Shown in pieces: positions 36,891-48,103 of a DNA stretch of 64,000 nt. The notes beneath the pieces were generated by a model, which was not told where the DNA came from, ran no database searches, and saw nothing but the letters and a program-made list of their open reading frames with translations. A program made the position numbers and the translations under genes. Position 1 is the stretch's first letter; each line of letters begins with the position of its first letter. Origin of the DNA: Centropus unirufus (taxonomy: Eukaryota > Chordata > Aves > Cuculiformes > Centropidae); contig VYZI01000135.1 in NCBI GenBank assembly GCA_013397695.1, positions 675,397 through 739,396 of the forward strand, written 5' to 3'.

Positions 36891-37087
36891 AGTTAATAGC
36901 AATACTGGTTTTCAGGCAATGAATGATTTCTGCATTGAGTTAGTGCATAACAGCTTCTGTTTTGATTATTTCCATCTTGGCATGTTTGCCTCGGTAACGT
37001 TACATTTCCTCTTGGACTCACAATTGTTAGGTTTTTTTCTGCACCCAGTACCACCACGAGTTTAATATTTGCATTGTAGCTCCTGCT

Positions 37088-39796
37088 TATACCTTTTGGT
37101 ATATTCCCTTTTGCACCAGTCTCTCTCATCTCCAGATGTTTTACTAATTCATATTTCACCTAAAATTACATCACAGTGGAATTCTTTGGTCCACCTCACA
37201 CTTCTCTGGTAAGTGTGAAAACCACAGTAAATCACTGTGTTGTCTTGTTCAAATTTTGAGCTGCCTTGGACATATTTGTGCCCTTTACTAAGGCACCTTC
37301 CACTATGTACAGTCATGGTATAATAATAATGCAAGGAAAAACCCCTCCAATTTGTAACTTAAATTTTTGGACAAATCCCTCTAATCTTGCTTTTGGGTAC
37401 ATAGCGTGTTGTTTGGTGTTGCTGGACATGTGTTCAGATTTAGGCAGCATTTTTAGTGGTTAGGAAGCTATCAACACAGTCTGTATATCCACTCAGGGAT
37501 AGCTAATTTTATTTGTTAAACTTCAGAAACCAGATCTGCATAGCACATGAGCTGTGAAATCATCTCTTTTTAGCTAGCTAGACCTCCAGACACAATGTGC
37601 GCTCTTTGTCATGGGCAGAATTTGCCTTAGCAATGCCTTCAGCTGCAGCCAGACCTGATGTCCCATCGGTGCATAAATAACTGGTGAGCTGGCCAGCCAC
37701 CCAGTGAGTGTTTGCACACCTACAGAGAAATATCAAGTCTCTTGCCTGGTAGTTTCTTTCTGTGGACTATGTGACAGTTGTATTGGCCCTCTACATAGAC
37801 ATTTCACCTGACCAATATACAATGAATACTGCGTACCTAAACTATGTAATGATGATAAGGAAAATGCTGCAAATAACAACTCAAATGCAAGGTATCTTAA
37901 GTGCTTGGGGAAAATAATTCAGAAATAACATTAACAATGAAAATACAGTGATTTGAAATATTTTACTGTATTTTTATATTTTGAAATACATAAAAGAGAT
38001 ATAATTAAATTATTGGCATCACAAAAAACAAAGAAGCAAGCAAGCAATTCCTTGTCTTCTACTATAATGGCTTGAAACTAATCACTAGCATGGTTTAAAA
38101 ATAACAACAAAATAAATTGGTAGCATCCTACACTTCTACTACCTTAAATCATAAGAATTTTTTTCACCTAGGTACTAGTTCTGGATAATAAACAGTGAGT
38201 TGCTGTGAAGTGTATTTAACTTCTTTAATTAAGCTACAGCTAGACCTATTTTTAAAAGAACATGGTTCCTTCATTATTTTGGTGAGCTGGATTTAACTTC
38301 ACAAGTTACAGAGTTGAACTATTTTATAGACTTTCTTTATTATTTGAATGGTAGACAAATAAAAGCCAACATAAAAAGGTTGATTGTTTTTGAAAGTTTT
38401 ATTGCTCCAGTTACAGATAGTACATAGAAGTGTAAAAAGACTGTGGTCCATATTAGTTCCTCTATATATTTTTGGTTCTGCTTTTTAAATTAAAAAAGTG
38501 TGATGGCATAAAAAACAGATGCTTTCAACCCGTTTTCTTCCAAAGTGAGAAAAAAAAGTGTTTTGAGGTGCTAGGAAAATTGTATATTGGGATGGATCAT
38601 TCTGAAAAGATTCTCTACTTCCTGAGCAATTTCTTTGGAGTTGGCATAGACCACATTGCAGTTCACAGGCTGAGGTCTGAAATTTTGGAGATGAATGTTT
38701 GATGCCTAAGAAAACATAGGTTTTGTTTGGTGCAAAATCTGCCCCACAATGTAAAGCCTCAAAACAAGACTGTATGTACATCTGTTGCGTCTTGCTTTCT
38801 GGGAGAAACTTTGAAGCTGGAGGCCACTGAACGGCTGCAGATCTGCTCCATGCTGAGTACTTCTGTGGTATAAGAATGCAATGTGCTGTGAAGAAGGAAA
38901 TGACTGGAAGCCTTCATTTGGCAGATTTGCACAATCTGGCTGCTTATTATTTTAGTCATATAGCAATAGAAGTAGATTTTAGATTTTTGTGTTCATTTTT
39001 CATCAGATGTTGTCTCTATATTCATAATAATGAAACAAGCCAAGGACAGCTAGAAAACTCCTCTGTGGATATTCAGATTCCTCTTTTTAATTAGCTTCTT
39101 AGTTGCTTATATTAATATATTTTATTTTGTGTAGGATGATTTGTTAGTTTTCCCCCGGTTATTTCTTAAAAAGTTAGTACTTATTTATTCTTTTCTAATT
39201 TTACTTGCACTAAGATTATTTAATTTTCAGTTTCATTTAATTTTAATTTTATTTCACGAGACTTTAGTAATGAGGTGAGAAGATGAGTGTGTGTTAAGGG
39301 TATCAACTTGAGTAAATGCTAGATCATCAGCAGAACATCAGGCTTCTTGTTTAACGTGTCTTTGTACTGGCACATCATGTACGTATGTCAATTTTAAGCA
39401 CTGGCACAAGAAGATGGTCTATAAAGCATCCAGATACAAAACCTGTTCAGTTTGTGCTGGATTTGCATGTGAAAATGGGATTTTGCCTGTAAAAATACCC
39501 TAGTTTTCATACAACTGACATTGCCATACTCAAGCCTAATCCCTGTCAAAATCAGATAGCATACTATTTTAAAATGTGATCTTCAAGGTCAAGTTTCAGC
39601 AAGGTCCATATCACCTCTACTGACACCAGTGGTGGTGTTTCTGAGGGCACCCTTTGCCTTTGCATTTTGTAAAGCTTCAATGTAATTTGTAGCACGCTCT
39701 TCATTTTGAAAATAATAAAATTTCAGTGGGAGAGATGTACAAGGAAAGAATTTAATGAGCTGGATGATAAATACACCAGCTAAATAATTAAAACAT
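37088..39796. other. Unannotated AT-rich stretch
   Basis: The first few hundred bases may contain the 5' non-coding part of the Tigger/pogo element, but no terminal repeat could be located. The remainder has no recognised gene. Frames of 76 to 98 codons at 38472-38781 on both strands show no domain. Confidence 0.5.
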
Positions 39797-39903
39797 AATC
39801 ATAGAATAACAGAATCATAGAATGGTTTGTCTTGGAACGGACCTTAAAGGTCATCCAGTTCCAACCCCCCTGCTATGGGCAGGGACACATTCCACAGGCT
39901 CAG
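39797..39903 (-). mobile_element. CR1 LINE, 3' end fragment
   Basis: AATCATAGAATAACAGAATC and CATAGAATGG open the copy, followed by GGACCTTAAAGGTCATCCAG, TTCCAACCCCCCTGC and GGGCAGGGACAC. This is the reverse complement of the CR1 3' terminus, about 107 bases. The right breakpoint is near 39903, where similarity stops. Confidence 0.92.
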
Positions 39904-40461
39904 GATAAGAGAATCAATGTTGCAGCCTGTACTAAAAATCAGCGCCCCTCCCAGAACAGTCATACTGTGGTAGGACAGCCACTGTAGTGGGCTTCTGCTT
40001 TCTGTATAAAGAAATATTCCCTGAGGAGGAACAGCACTTATCTTTTAGATAATTTAAAGCAAACAAATGGCTGATTTTGAAATCAACATGGAAAAAAATT
40101 TAAAATTAATGAAATTCGAATAAAGGTCTAGCTATAATTATGTTTTATAGGAAAAATGGTTTTTAAAAAATCCTTAAAATCAGTTATTTTCTCACAACTT
40201 AAAATTCAGTAACATAAAATTGTCTTGAGAAAAGTTTGCCTACAGCTAAGAAGAAATTATTCTGCTACATCTTTCTCAACACTTGAAGGGAAATACCAGC
40301 CCCTACAATGTGTAAGATCTCTAATGAAGTCCAGCTGTAGAACTGGGAACCTGGGACAAGAGCCAGTCTTCATATAACAAGTCCCAAGATTATTTGGACA
40401 GGAATATAGAACACTTACTCATAGAATCAATAATTCATTACAGTATCAAAGACAAAAAAAT
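39904..40461. other. Spacer between two CR1 copies
   Basis: AT-rich sequence with no recognised gene or repeat. Confidence 0.55.
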
Positions 40462-40917
40462 ATGTGGACAGGCCGTAGAGGGTCCAGAGATGGCCCAATA
40501 AAATGATCATAAGCCTGGAAAAACTTCCATTGGAAGTAAGGCTGAGAGAATCGGGTTTGTTCAGCCTTGAGAAGAGAAAGCTTAGGGGAGACCTTATTAC
40601 CATATACTAGTACGCAAAGGGTGTATGTTAAGAGGATGGAGAATCCTTTTTTATGAGGAGTCACATGGAAAAGGCAAGAGGTAATGGATATAAGTTGTTC
40701 CTGGGGAGATTCTGTTTGGATTCCAGAAGAAAATTTTTCACCATGGGAAAAGTTAAACATTGGAATAATCTCCCCAGGGAAGTGGTGGATTCCTCTGCAC
40801 CGGACACTTTTAAGGTTCAGCTTGACAGGGTTTTGGGCCATCTCATTTAGACTGTATATTACCTAAAAGGTTGCACCATATGATCCCTGAGGTTCCTTCC
40901 AACCTGGCATTCTGTGA
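40462..40917 (+). mobile_element. CR1 LINE, 3' UTR copy
   Basis: The copy begins near GTAGAGGGTCCAGAGATGGC and runs through AAGGCTGAGAGAATCGGG, TTGTTCAGCCTTGAGAAGAG, AGGGGAGACCTTATTACC, CAGGGAAGTGGTGGATTC and TCCTTCCAACCTGGCATTCT, ending in TTCTGTGA. These are the ordered landmarks of the CR1 C-terminal and 3' UTR region. The minus-strand 131-codon frame and the + strand frames of 60 to 65 codons inside it are by-products. About 450 bases remain, and it is moderately diverged. Confidence 0.92.
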
Positions 40918-42644
40918 AAATCGAGGAGGGGAGGGGGGACTCTTTTTTTATATTTTTTTTCGTGCATTGGGACATTTTATGTAACTAAATAAGGGGCTTC
41001 CACTAATTACCAGCTTCTGGGGTGAAATTATTTCAAAGTGATTAGTTTTGATGAAGATTTGAATTGGGACAGAATTTCATCATTTGTGTGTAGTTTTGGA
41101 GATTTAGGGGAAAAGAGTTTTGCAATTCAGATAAATATAAAGTAATGGCAATACTGAAAAATCTCCATTGAGACAAATGTTTAAACTTTCTCACCTGGAC
41201 CATGTCCAAGTGCATTCTTTCTCTAAACTGTGATCTAATAGCTAGAAAAGGGTTACCTTTTAAAGATATGTGAAAGAATGTATCTTAAAAGCAGTTTCAA
41301 TTTCCAGAGTCCCATTTTGCTCAAAAAACATGAAGGAACATTAGCAGCAGTGATGGCTTCTCTTTGGACTCAATGAATGAACAGAAATACATGATTTGAA
41401 CTACATTGATACATAACTTAAAAGTTGCTCGTTAAATACAGGCAACACAGCAGCTACGAAGAGTTACAAAATTATAATAATAAATTGCATGACAAATTCT
41501 ATTGAAAAAAGATTCTTTGTGAAAATGTGCAATAAGAATTATATGCTTTATTATTCTTATAGCTCTAATAAGGATAACAATTTAAAATCCAGAGGAAACG
41601 CCTACAATATTCAAACTGTAAGATTAGAAAACATCTATGAAATAGAGAATTTGCTGTAAATATAATTAGCTCCTTCTTTAATTTGACATTAGAATGGATC
41701 TAAGGACCCAGGACTTGGTCTGTGGCTTGCAGCAGCAATTTCTCTGTGGTTTGTATGACAGTTAAAACACCTATTGGAAGTGACCATCACAGGTTTTTTT
41801 CATAGCTACAGGTAAGAGATAACTAAGCAGTGACTGCTGTTATCAGAGTTTTCCATGCAAAAGACTCCGTGTGCTCTGAAAAAATATCTGTCGTGTGACT
41901 ACAATGTCACTAAGTTATGACAAGGAAATATCTGTGATATGACAGTGGCATCGTACAACTGTCAATATAAAGCAAGTGTGATGGGATTGCTCTGTACTCT
42001 AAAGAAACTGTCATGTAATGGTGGCTGTGACTAGGCTGTAATAGCAATGTGACTGCAACGTGCCAGCTGAGTGACTGATAAGAATCCCGAGTAAAATTGT
42101 CTCTAATAGTTCTGAAGTGCTGCGGACCCTATTGGCAGTGACAGCACTGCTCATCAACCTTGGTGGGTTTTTACTTGGTGCCCCATGAGAGGCCAAGCCA
42201 GCTCATGGCTATTGGGTCTGGCAGCCTGTAGAACCATCTTGAATGAAATATTTTGATACCCATTCAGAGTCTTGCTGCGATAAAGACACTGAATCTAGGT
42301 ATGGCTTCATCAGCAACAGCTCCCCAGGCCAAAGGTGAGCAACACTGGTGGGCAGTCAAAACAAGGGGTGGAACTGTCCTGGTGAGGGGTCTCACTCACC
42401 CTGAGGACTCCCTTGGGTGGCATTACCCTGTGGTAAGCAGTACACAGAATTCACTCTTCAAGATGTTTTCACTGTGTTTTAATGCTCAGTGCTAGACCTC
42501 TGTCAGTGGATTCATGACCTCTCTGCTGGTCAGCCCTTCTGGCTCCCTGGAATTAGTTCTCAACGATGAATGCCATGGGCACTTGGCAAGTAAGGAGAGG
42601 GAATATTACAAATTAATTAAGAAAAAAAAGAAGAATTACTATAT
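40918..42644. other. Unannotated stretch with recurrent GTGACT words
   Basis: No gene is recognised. Between about 41825 and 42145 the word GTGAC or its close variants recurs many times (for example near 41830, 41896, 42026, 42050, 42071 and 42137). No regular period is apparent by eye. A degenerate minor repeat is possible. Confidence 0.45.
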
Positions 42645-42712
42645 TCATATCACAGATGGAGATATTGATGTTCAGATTAATTGATTTGCCCTGAAGCTAT
42701 TCAGCATGTCAT
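42645..42712 (-). repeat. MIR-like SINE relic
   Basis: ATCACAGATGGAGATATTGA, TGTTCAGATTAATTGATTTG and CCCTGAAGCTATTCAGC follow the order of the minus-strand MIR phrase CACAGATGGAGAAACTGAGG, TTCAGAGAGATTAAGTGATT, TGCCCAAGGTCACACAGC. The order and spacing over nearly 70 bases make this better than a chance word match. Confidence 0.5.
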
Positions 42713-45700
42713 TATCAGCCTTGTGATTACCGTAGTGTTGGTTGAAAAATGGTTTTCGTGGGTAGTCTTCAATTTTCTAATACATCAATGGAGAAACCTT
42801 GTTCTAAGAAGGAGAAATGTATTTTTTGCAAAAAGAAAGCTGTTAGGGATTTTCCATTATTTTTATCTCTTGAGATTCCTTGTCTCCTCCTTTCTACTCC
42901 TTCAGATTGCCTTATCTTTTGGTTTGCCTCAAATAATATTTGGAACATTACAAATAAAATGAGAAAAAACCAGAAGGTTAAGGTTAAGACTACTTTTAAT
43001 TTTCTTTTATCTTTTGGAACTGCAATGGCCATCTTTGTTTGGAAGAAGTTCCAGATGAAAAATTTAAGCTGTTTTAGAATGCACTGTTTGCCTTATATAA
43101 GATGAATACATGGACATTTTACATCAGTGAGACTGAAGAAAAGGTCAATGATGCCATGAGAAGCCAGGTGACTGATTGGAATCCTCCTCCTGCTAGTCAT
43201 TGTTTAATATATCAGGGTCAAATTTATTCTTGTTTTATATTGTAGTCATTAAGAAAACTTATACCTATTAAAGGTTAATAGCCATTAGCACCAAATAATC
43301 TTTCAAGGTAAATTATAAATTATATTCTGCATGCCATTTACCTCAGGTTTGGCCAGTTTCTCAAGAATACTTCTTTTAAATTTGAATAACACTATTTAGC
43401 GTTCTGACAATGTGTTTTCAAAACTGGCTTCTGTTCCATATTCTATGTATATTCTGGTTTGCCTAATACTCACTGGATGGCCCCCAACAGCTCACTCCCA
43501 CACACAGTTGGAGTGTGGTTTGTAGCTTAGCAGGTATTGTAGGAAACTTGTTAATTTGGAGAATATTCTCTGCTTGGGAGACTGAGCAAGTGGACTTTGG
43601 ACCCAGCAGACTGTAAAGGCTCAGGAGAAGCTGTTACAGTCTGTCATGCTAATCCTTTTTACAGCCTTTTGGGTCAATAATCTGAGCACTAATGTTTCCT
43701 TAGATCTATTGTGTTGGTCCATCAGCCTCGCATTCATATTAAATTTATGTGCTTAATATCTTTATGAGATTTTAGCGAAAAAAAAAAAGGATGTGCATTT
43801 CATGGCAAAATTCAGAAAAATAATGTAGTCAGATTTCTGTCCCCTTGTGCTCCCACCTTCAAGAATCCCAAATATGTTAGTTCATATAATGGATCATTGC
43901 TATGTCTGTCATTGTATTCAGGTCACAAATCAAACCAACTGTGTTAGAAAGGAATGCAAACATCACTCAAGTGGAGAATAATATTTCATACTAAACAAAG
44001 GAGGATGGGAATAGAAGTTTATCCTATCTGAAAATGGTTCTGTTCCTGCATACCAATGCTTTCTATCAGCAGAAACACCTGCAGCCACCATAAGGTCCAC
44101 ATTTCAAAAGGAACATTTTCATCTTTTCCCTTTTTCTTTAATATAAAGGAGCAAAATAAGTATACTGATGTTCAATTAATTGTAAAGGCTTGCCGCTGAA
44201 AAGATTTACTTGTGGTTCAGCAGTGTAATCATCTGTTGGCCATTTGCTATAAATCATGGATGTCTGCTGTTGTCTTCACTAATTAGCACAGTAACTTAGT
44301 AATAAGTCCCTTAAACATTATACAAGATCTGGGCTGGGAGCAGAATTACTGAGGGAATGAGGACACTTGAAGTTTTATTGCGCAGCTACGAAGTGTACAG
44401 TAAACATCTGGGTAGTGGGCAGTTGTAATGCATAAGACATGATGGAATATATATCCTATAGTAACTGTTCTACTCATCCATAATTATAAAAGCCCTTTAT
44501 TTTGCAGCCTTCAGTGTGCCAGTTCAGTCACTCAAGCAGCAAATAAAGGTCTCAAGCACAATAATTTATAGCAACTGGTACAGTAGTGAGTGAAGTTTTA
44601 AACAACAGTAGACAAGTTGATTAGAGCCTTTGGAGATGCATGCCCTGAATAAAGGTTAACCTTTGTGAACTTTGAATACAAAGCTTTCAGATGAATTTTA
44701 TATGAAATCGGGTGACAAAGAAAAGCACTATTCAGCAAGGGCTGATTAATTGAGTTACACTTCATTGTAAACCCCTGACAATGATGGAAAATAAATTTAG
44801 CAATGCACTTTGTAGCCATACAAGTTGACGAGATCTCGCTATAAAGCAAGAATCAGACCACATAAAGGCCCTGTTGAATACCTCTGAAGATAGTCTGGTG
44901 AGTGAAATGTAAAGCTAGGATTTACAAATATTACATAAGTGAACATGGTTACTGCACTCAGGCTGAAAAATCCTGTTCAAATCCAATAAGTGGTTTAAGA
45001 TGTGCAAATAGAGGTTTCTGCAGGGAGTCAGGCATTAGAAGCCACCTGGAGCATGTGGTAAAGATTGTATCCATCAATACAGCAGCTGGGCTGAAATTAT
45101 AAAGAGAGCTGCTTTCCATCATGCTTGTTTTAATGCATACATTTCTCCTGTCACTAGCACCCCAGGAAAACTACTAACTACAAAAATGAATGGTACCCAT
45201 TACCTGATATTCATACTTGTGACAACAGGGACAACAATCACAACACAACAGTAAGCAAAAAAACTGATATCCAAATTATTTTTAAGTTGTTGCAGTGGAA
45301 AGATCTTGAGAACCAGTTGGTAATATTTTAATAACACTGCAGGTTAGAGGAATGAAGCGGGCATCTAGTATTCAATCAAAAGTTTCCTTCTGCTACACAC
45401 TTTCCATCAAATCATGCGCCAAAGGAATTTAAACAAAGCAAAAATATTGAAAAATTGTTCCAAGAGGGGGGGCCGTACATAATGGTCAGCTGCATGCCGG
45501 TGCAGAGGAAATCTAACAGTGGTTTTCATTGTGATTGTTTAAAACTGGCATTGATTTACCACAAACTGTTCCCTATACATAAAGGATGCTTTTTCACCTT
45601 GTATTAGTGTACGCTGGACTGTAGATGTAGGTAAATTAGGCAGGTGCTTGCCCAAGGTAGTATCTCAGGGCAGCAAAAAATCCTCTGCAGTTTCCTTCAC

Positions 45701-48040
45701 AAACTGGCAAGAGTGACTGGTCAGGGAAATTACACCTCAAATTACAAAAAACTACCATGAAAACAATGTACAAGTGCCACTCAGAAACAGGAAAGGAAAC
45801 TGTTAAATTTCTCACTGTAAAGTCATGTTAAAAAATAATAATAAAAAAACAAGCAAGCCATATTGCATGTGTCGGGACAGACTGTGCCACTAAGTCACAG
45901 GCCCAAGCCGTGGGTGGAGTGGAGTAGCATTGTTCCCCAGCAATTAAAATGAACATGCTTGCCACGCAAAATTGCAGTGTGTTCCTTCCTTTGCAAGTTG
46001 TGCCATCCTTCTGCCTGCACTCCTGCTCCCTGACGTGACCAGCCCTGGTGGTGAGCACGGGCACTTCTTGGTTGAGTTTCAGTGGGCTGGGGGAACTACA
46101 AGTGTCACTGAGGTCTCTTTGCAAAGGAAGAAGGTGAACTGGGTTACCTGAGTTCTTTCCATCCCTTTTCTTGCGCTGAAGTTCAAGTGTTGGGAACTTG
46201 CCCTCCTGTATTCAGGCTGTTGTGTTATTCCACATGGAAGGAATACATTACTACTGATACTGGGTGTTCAGCAAGAAGCAAGTTGTGCAGCCAGATAAAT
46301 GAGATGTAGGTTGTGTAGTGATTCCTATGCAGACCTGACTCAAGGAGTGGAGCATCAGCCCTCCAACCCATGTCTCACAAATGAGCAGCAGTCACCTAGG
46401 GAGAGAGAGCTGCATCAGTTCTTTACCTCCTTTCTTGTCTGACTTCTGAATATTTACTTTTCTTTAATTGTCTATGAAAAGAAAAGCAGGTCTGCATTCA
46501 AACAGCACCAGGGTGTAGCTTTTCTATCAATTAATACTTCATTGAGTATGAGGAGAGCTGATAACAACCCAAATTCTTCCACTGTTTACTTTGCCGCAGC
46601 TTATTTCCTCAGTAACCAGCCTGATTTAAATGTATTAATGAGTGTGCTGCAACCTTGCCCTAAGTGATTAGCGGACCAAACCAGTAGAGATGTTTTAGCT
46701 GTTCTCCAGTGTACCTGAGCTAATAAGGGTGATAGGGATCTCGGGCGGCTAAGTAGGTATGTGGGTAATCCCCTGCCATGTCCAGTGTGCACACATAGAT
46801 ACAGATTAACCTCCCCTGAGCTCCTTCCAAGTCCAAAGCCTTCATTACCCCAATCGCAGTGAGGTGTCTTTGAGGTCCCTCTTATTTTCTAGGACTGCAT
46901 TCTGAAGTATTGACAGAAGAGGAGGGGGAAGAGCTTTTCTTCCTGTGTCCTTGCCTCCAATCTGTGGATCTTTTCACTCGCAGGAAATCTGTATCTCTTT
47001 CTGCTGCCATGGTGATTCAATGAGTTTGAGATTATTTTGCTAAACCTGCCTCTCCCAAGAGACAGCAGTTTGATTCTCAGAATTCTTAGACAGGTCAAGA
47101 ATCGCATTAGCTGGGGTCAAAAATGTTCACAGTACAAGGAGGTGAGTTTCAAGATCTTGGCGGAGCAGCAGCAAGGACTTGCTCTCAATTCTTGTGATAC
47201 ATACTATGTTGCTGCCATATAAAAGCAATTTTGCTGAAAGAAAACTCACAGAGGTAGCACTGCAGTCAGAGACAAACCAGAAGTGGTGCAAACAGTTCAC
47301 CCAAAGAGAAGGATTAGGAGGAGTGTGATATGATAGCATCAGTCATGGCAGAGATGGCAGGTGAATGATATGCTTATTTCACGTCTTTGAAGCCATTTAA
47401 TTTGAGACAAATTGTTGTGCGATAGTTGCTCAGTAGCCCAAAGGCAGAAGCACTTTATGCTTTGCATATCTGTGACCTGTGTTGCATGAGCAGCAGTATA
47501 AAAGACCACTGTTCTTGGTTTGCATGTGCACATGATTAGGTCCATTCACAAATCCACTTAATTCTGCACTGTTATTTATGTATACATCAGGCAGCAACAC
47601 AATGCAGCACATGGCTCTTTCTGAGCCTGCAGTCTGGAAGTCTTAACCTTCTTATCTTGCAAGAGAAATTGATAAAAAGCAGAAGTTTTAACCACGTTAT
47701 TCTAAAATAAGTGTTATATTTTGAAATGTAAATTATTAGAAAGCTATCATAAATTGAATCATCTTCCTGAAAATGATTAAAGGGGACTTTGTAATTATTA
47801 TGTCATAGTTATGTCCAATAGCGGGAACAGTCTGTATATATTTTCAAGATGACGTTTTTTTTTTAAGGAAGATGTACTAAGTAGAAGATTTTGCTGAACC
47901 TATCCTTGTTAATCTTTGTTTCTCACCATCAAAAGTTCAGTAAACACTGTTTTATCCCTATTTGTCTTGAAATGATCTCAAGATGCAAACTTTATGTTGT
48001 GTTTTATTTATATGTTAATATCTTACACATCAAATTTTAT
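42713..48040. other. Unannotated stretch
   Basis: No gene is recognised. Overlapping frames of 87 to 118 codons at 42681-43105 on both strands and 98 codons at 45828-46124 lack any domain. A 14-base perfect palindrome AAAGGTTAACCTTT lies at 44651-44664 in a complex, possibly conserved patch. Confidence 0.5.
44595..44850. promoter_or_regulatory. Candidate conserved noncoding element (speculative)
   Basis: A non-repetitive patch holds the palindrome AAAGGTTAACCTTT, SOX/LEF-like CTTTG and ACAAAG words and a TTAATTGAG homeodomain-like core, with no coherent reading frame. The texture suggests a possible enhancer, but conservation has not been tested. Confidence 0.2.
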
Positions 48041-48103
48041 CTAAAAACTTCAAAACACTCTGCAAACATAGATTGTCCTAGAGTCTAGTGGTAATTATTA
48101 TCA
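48041..48103 (-). repeat. MIR/CORE-SINE-like relic
   Basis: AACTTCAAAACACTCTGCAA, ACATAGATTGTCCTAGAGTC and TAGTGGTAATTATTATC match the order of the minus-strand core phrase: CTCAAAGCxCTTTGCAAACA, then TTAATCCTTACAAC, then GAGGTAGGTATTATTATCC. The call rests on remembered consensus. Confidence 0.5.

Larger units (their letters stand above)
35853..37087 (-). mobile_element. Decayed Tigger/pogo-type DNA transposon (DDE transposase relic)
   Basis: Read on the minus strand, successive frames give almost a whole Tigger/pogo transposase. An N-terminal helix-turn-helix segment (SYNANIKLVVVLGAEK, 37087-37024) continues after a frameshift as a KRKCNVTEAN-like stretch (to about 36970). A CENP-B-type DNA-binding segment follows at 36603-36682 (FKTSDGLCTQLM). 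The DDE domain start is at 36462-36552 (YDYLLSQMGNVDEAPISFDE), and the core is at 36193-36420. After one in-frame stop comes MLVLGTFKGHLT (to 36152), then VPDAVENKPFKE (about 36050). The C-terminal QWIKTAWDQINPEIV block is at 35870-35980. The second catalytic Asp (family LVLDSFxxH) reads Gly at 36178-36180. Several frameshifts, stops and a nested CR1 show it is dead. Terminal inverted repeats and TA target duplication were not found. Family assignment is from recognised motifs and is strong at superfamily level; the subfamily is uncertain. Confidence 0.88.

Noticed and set aside
37149..37334. 61-codon minus frame as the transposase N-terminus
   Set aside because: Its sequence does not resemble the helix-turn-helix segment, which starts near 37087 in a different context.
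38485..38781. 98-codon minus-strand frame, with a neighbouring frame reading VYANSKEIAQEVEN
   Set aside because: Looked protein-like, but no family could be named and no continuous alignment across frames was evident.
40446..40841. 131-codon minus-strand frame
   Set aside because: It lies antisense to the CR1 copy at 40462-40917 and has no independent support.
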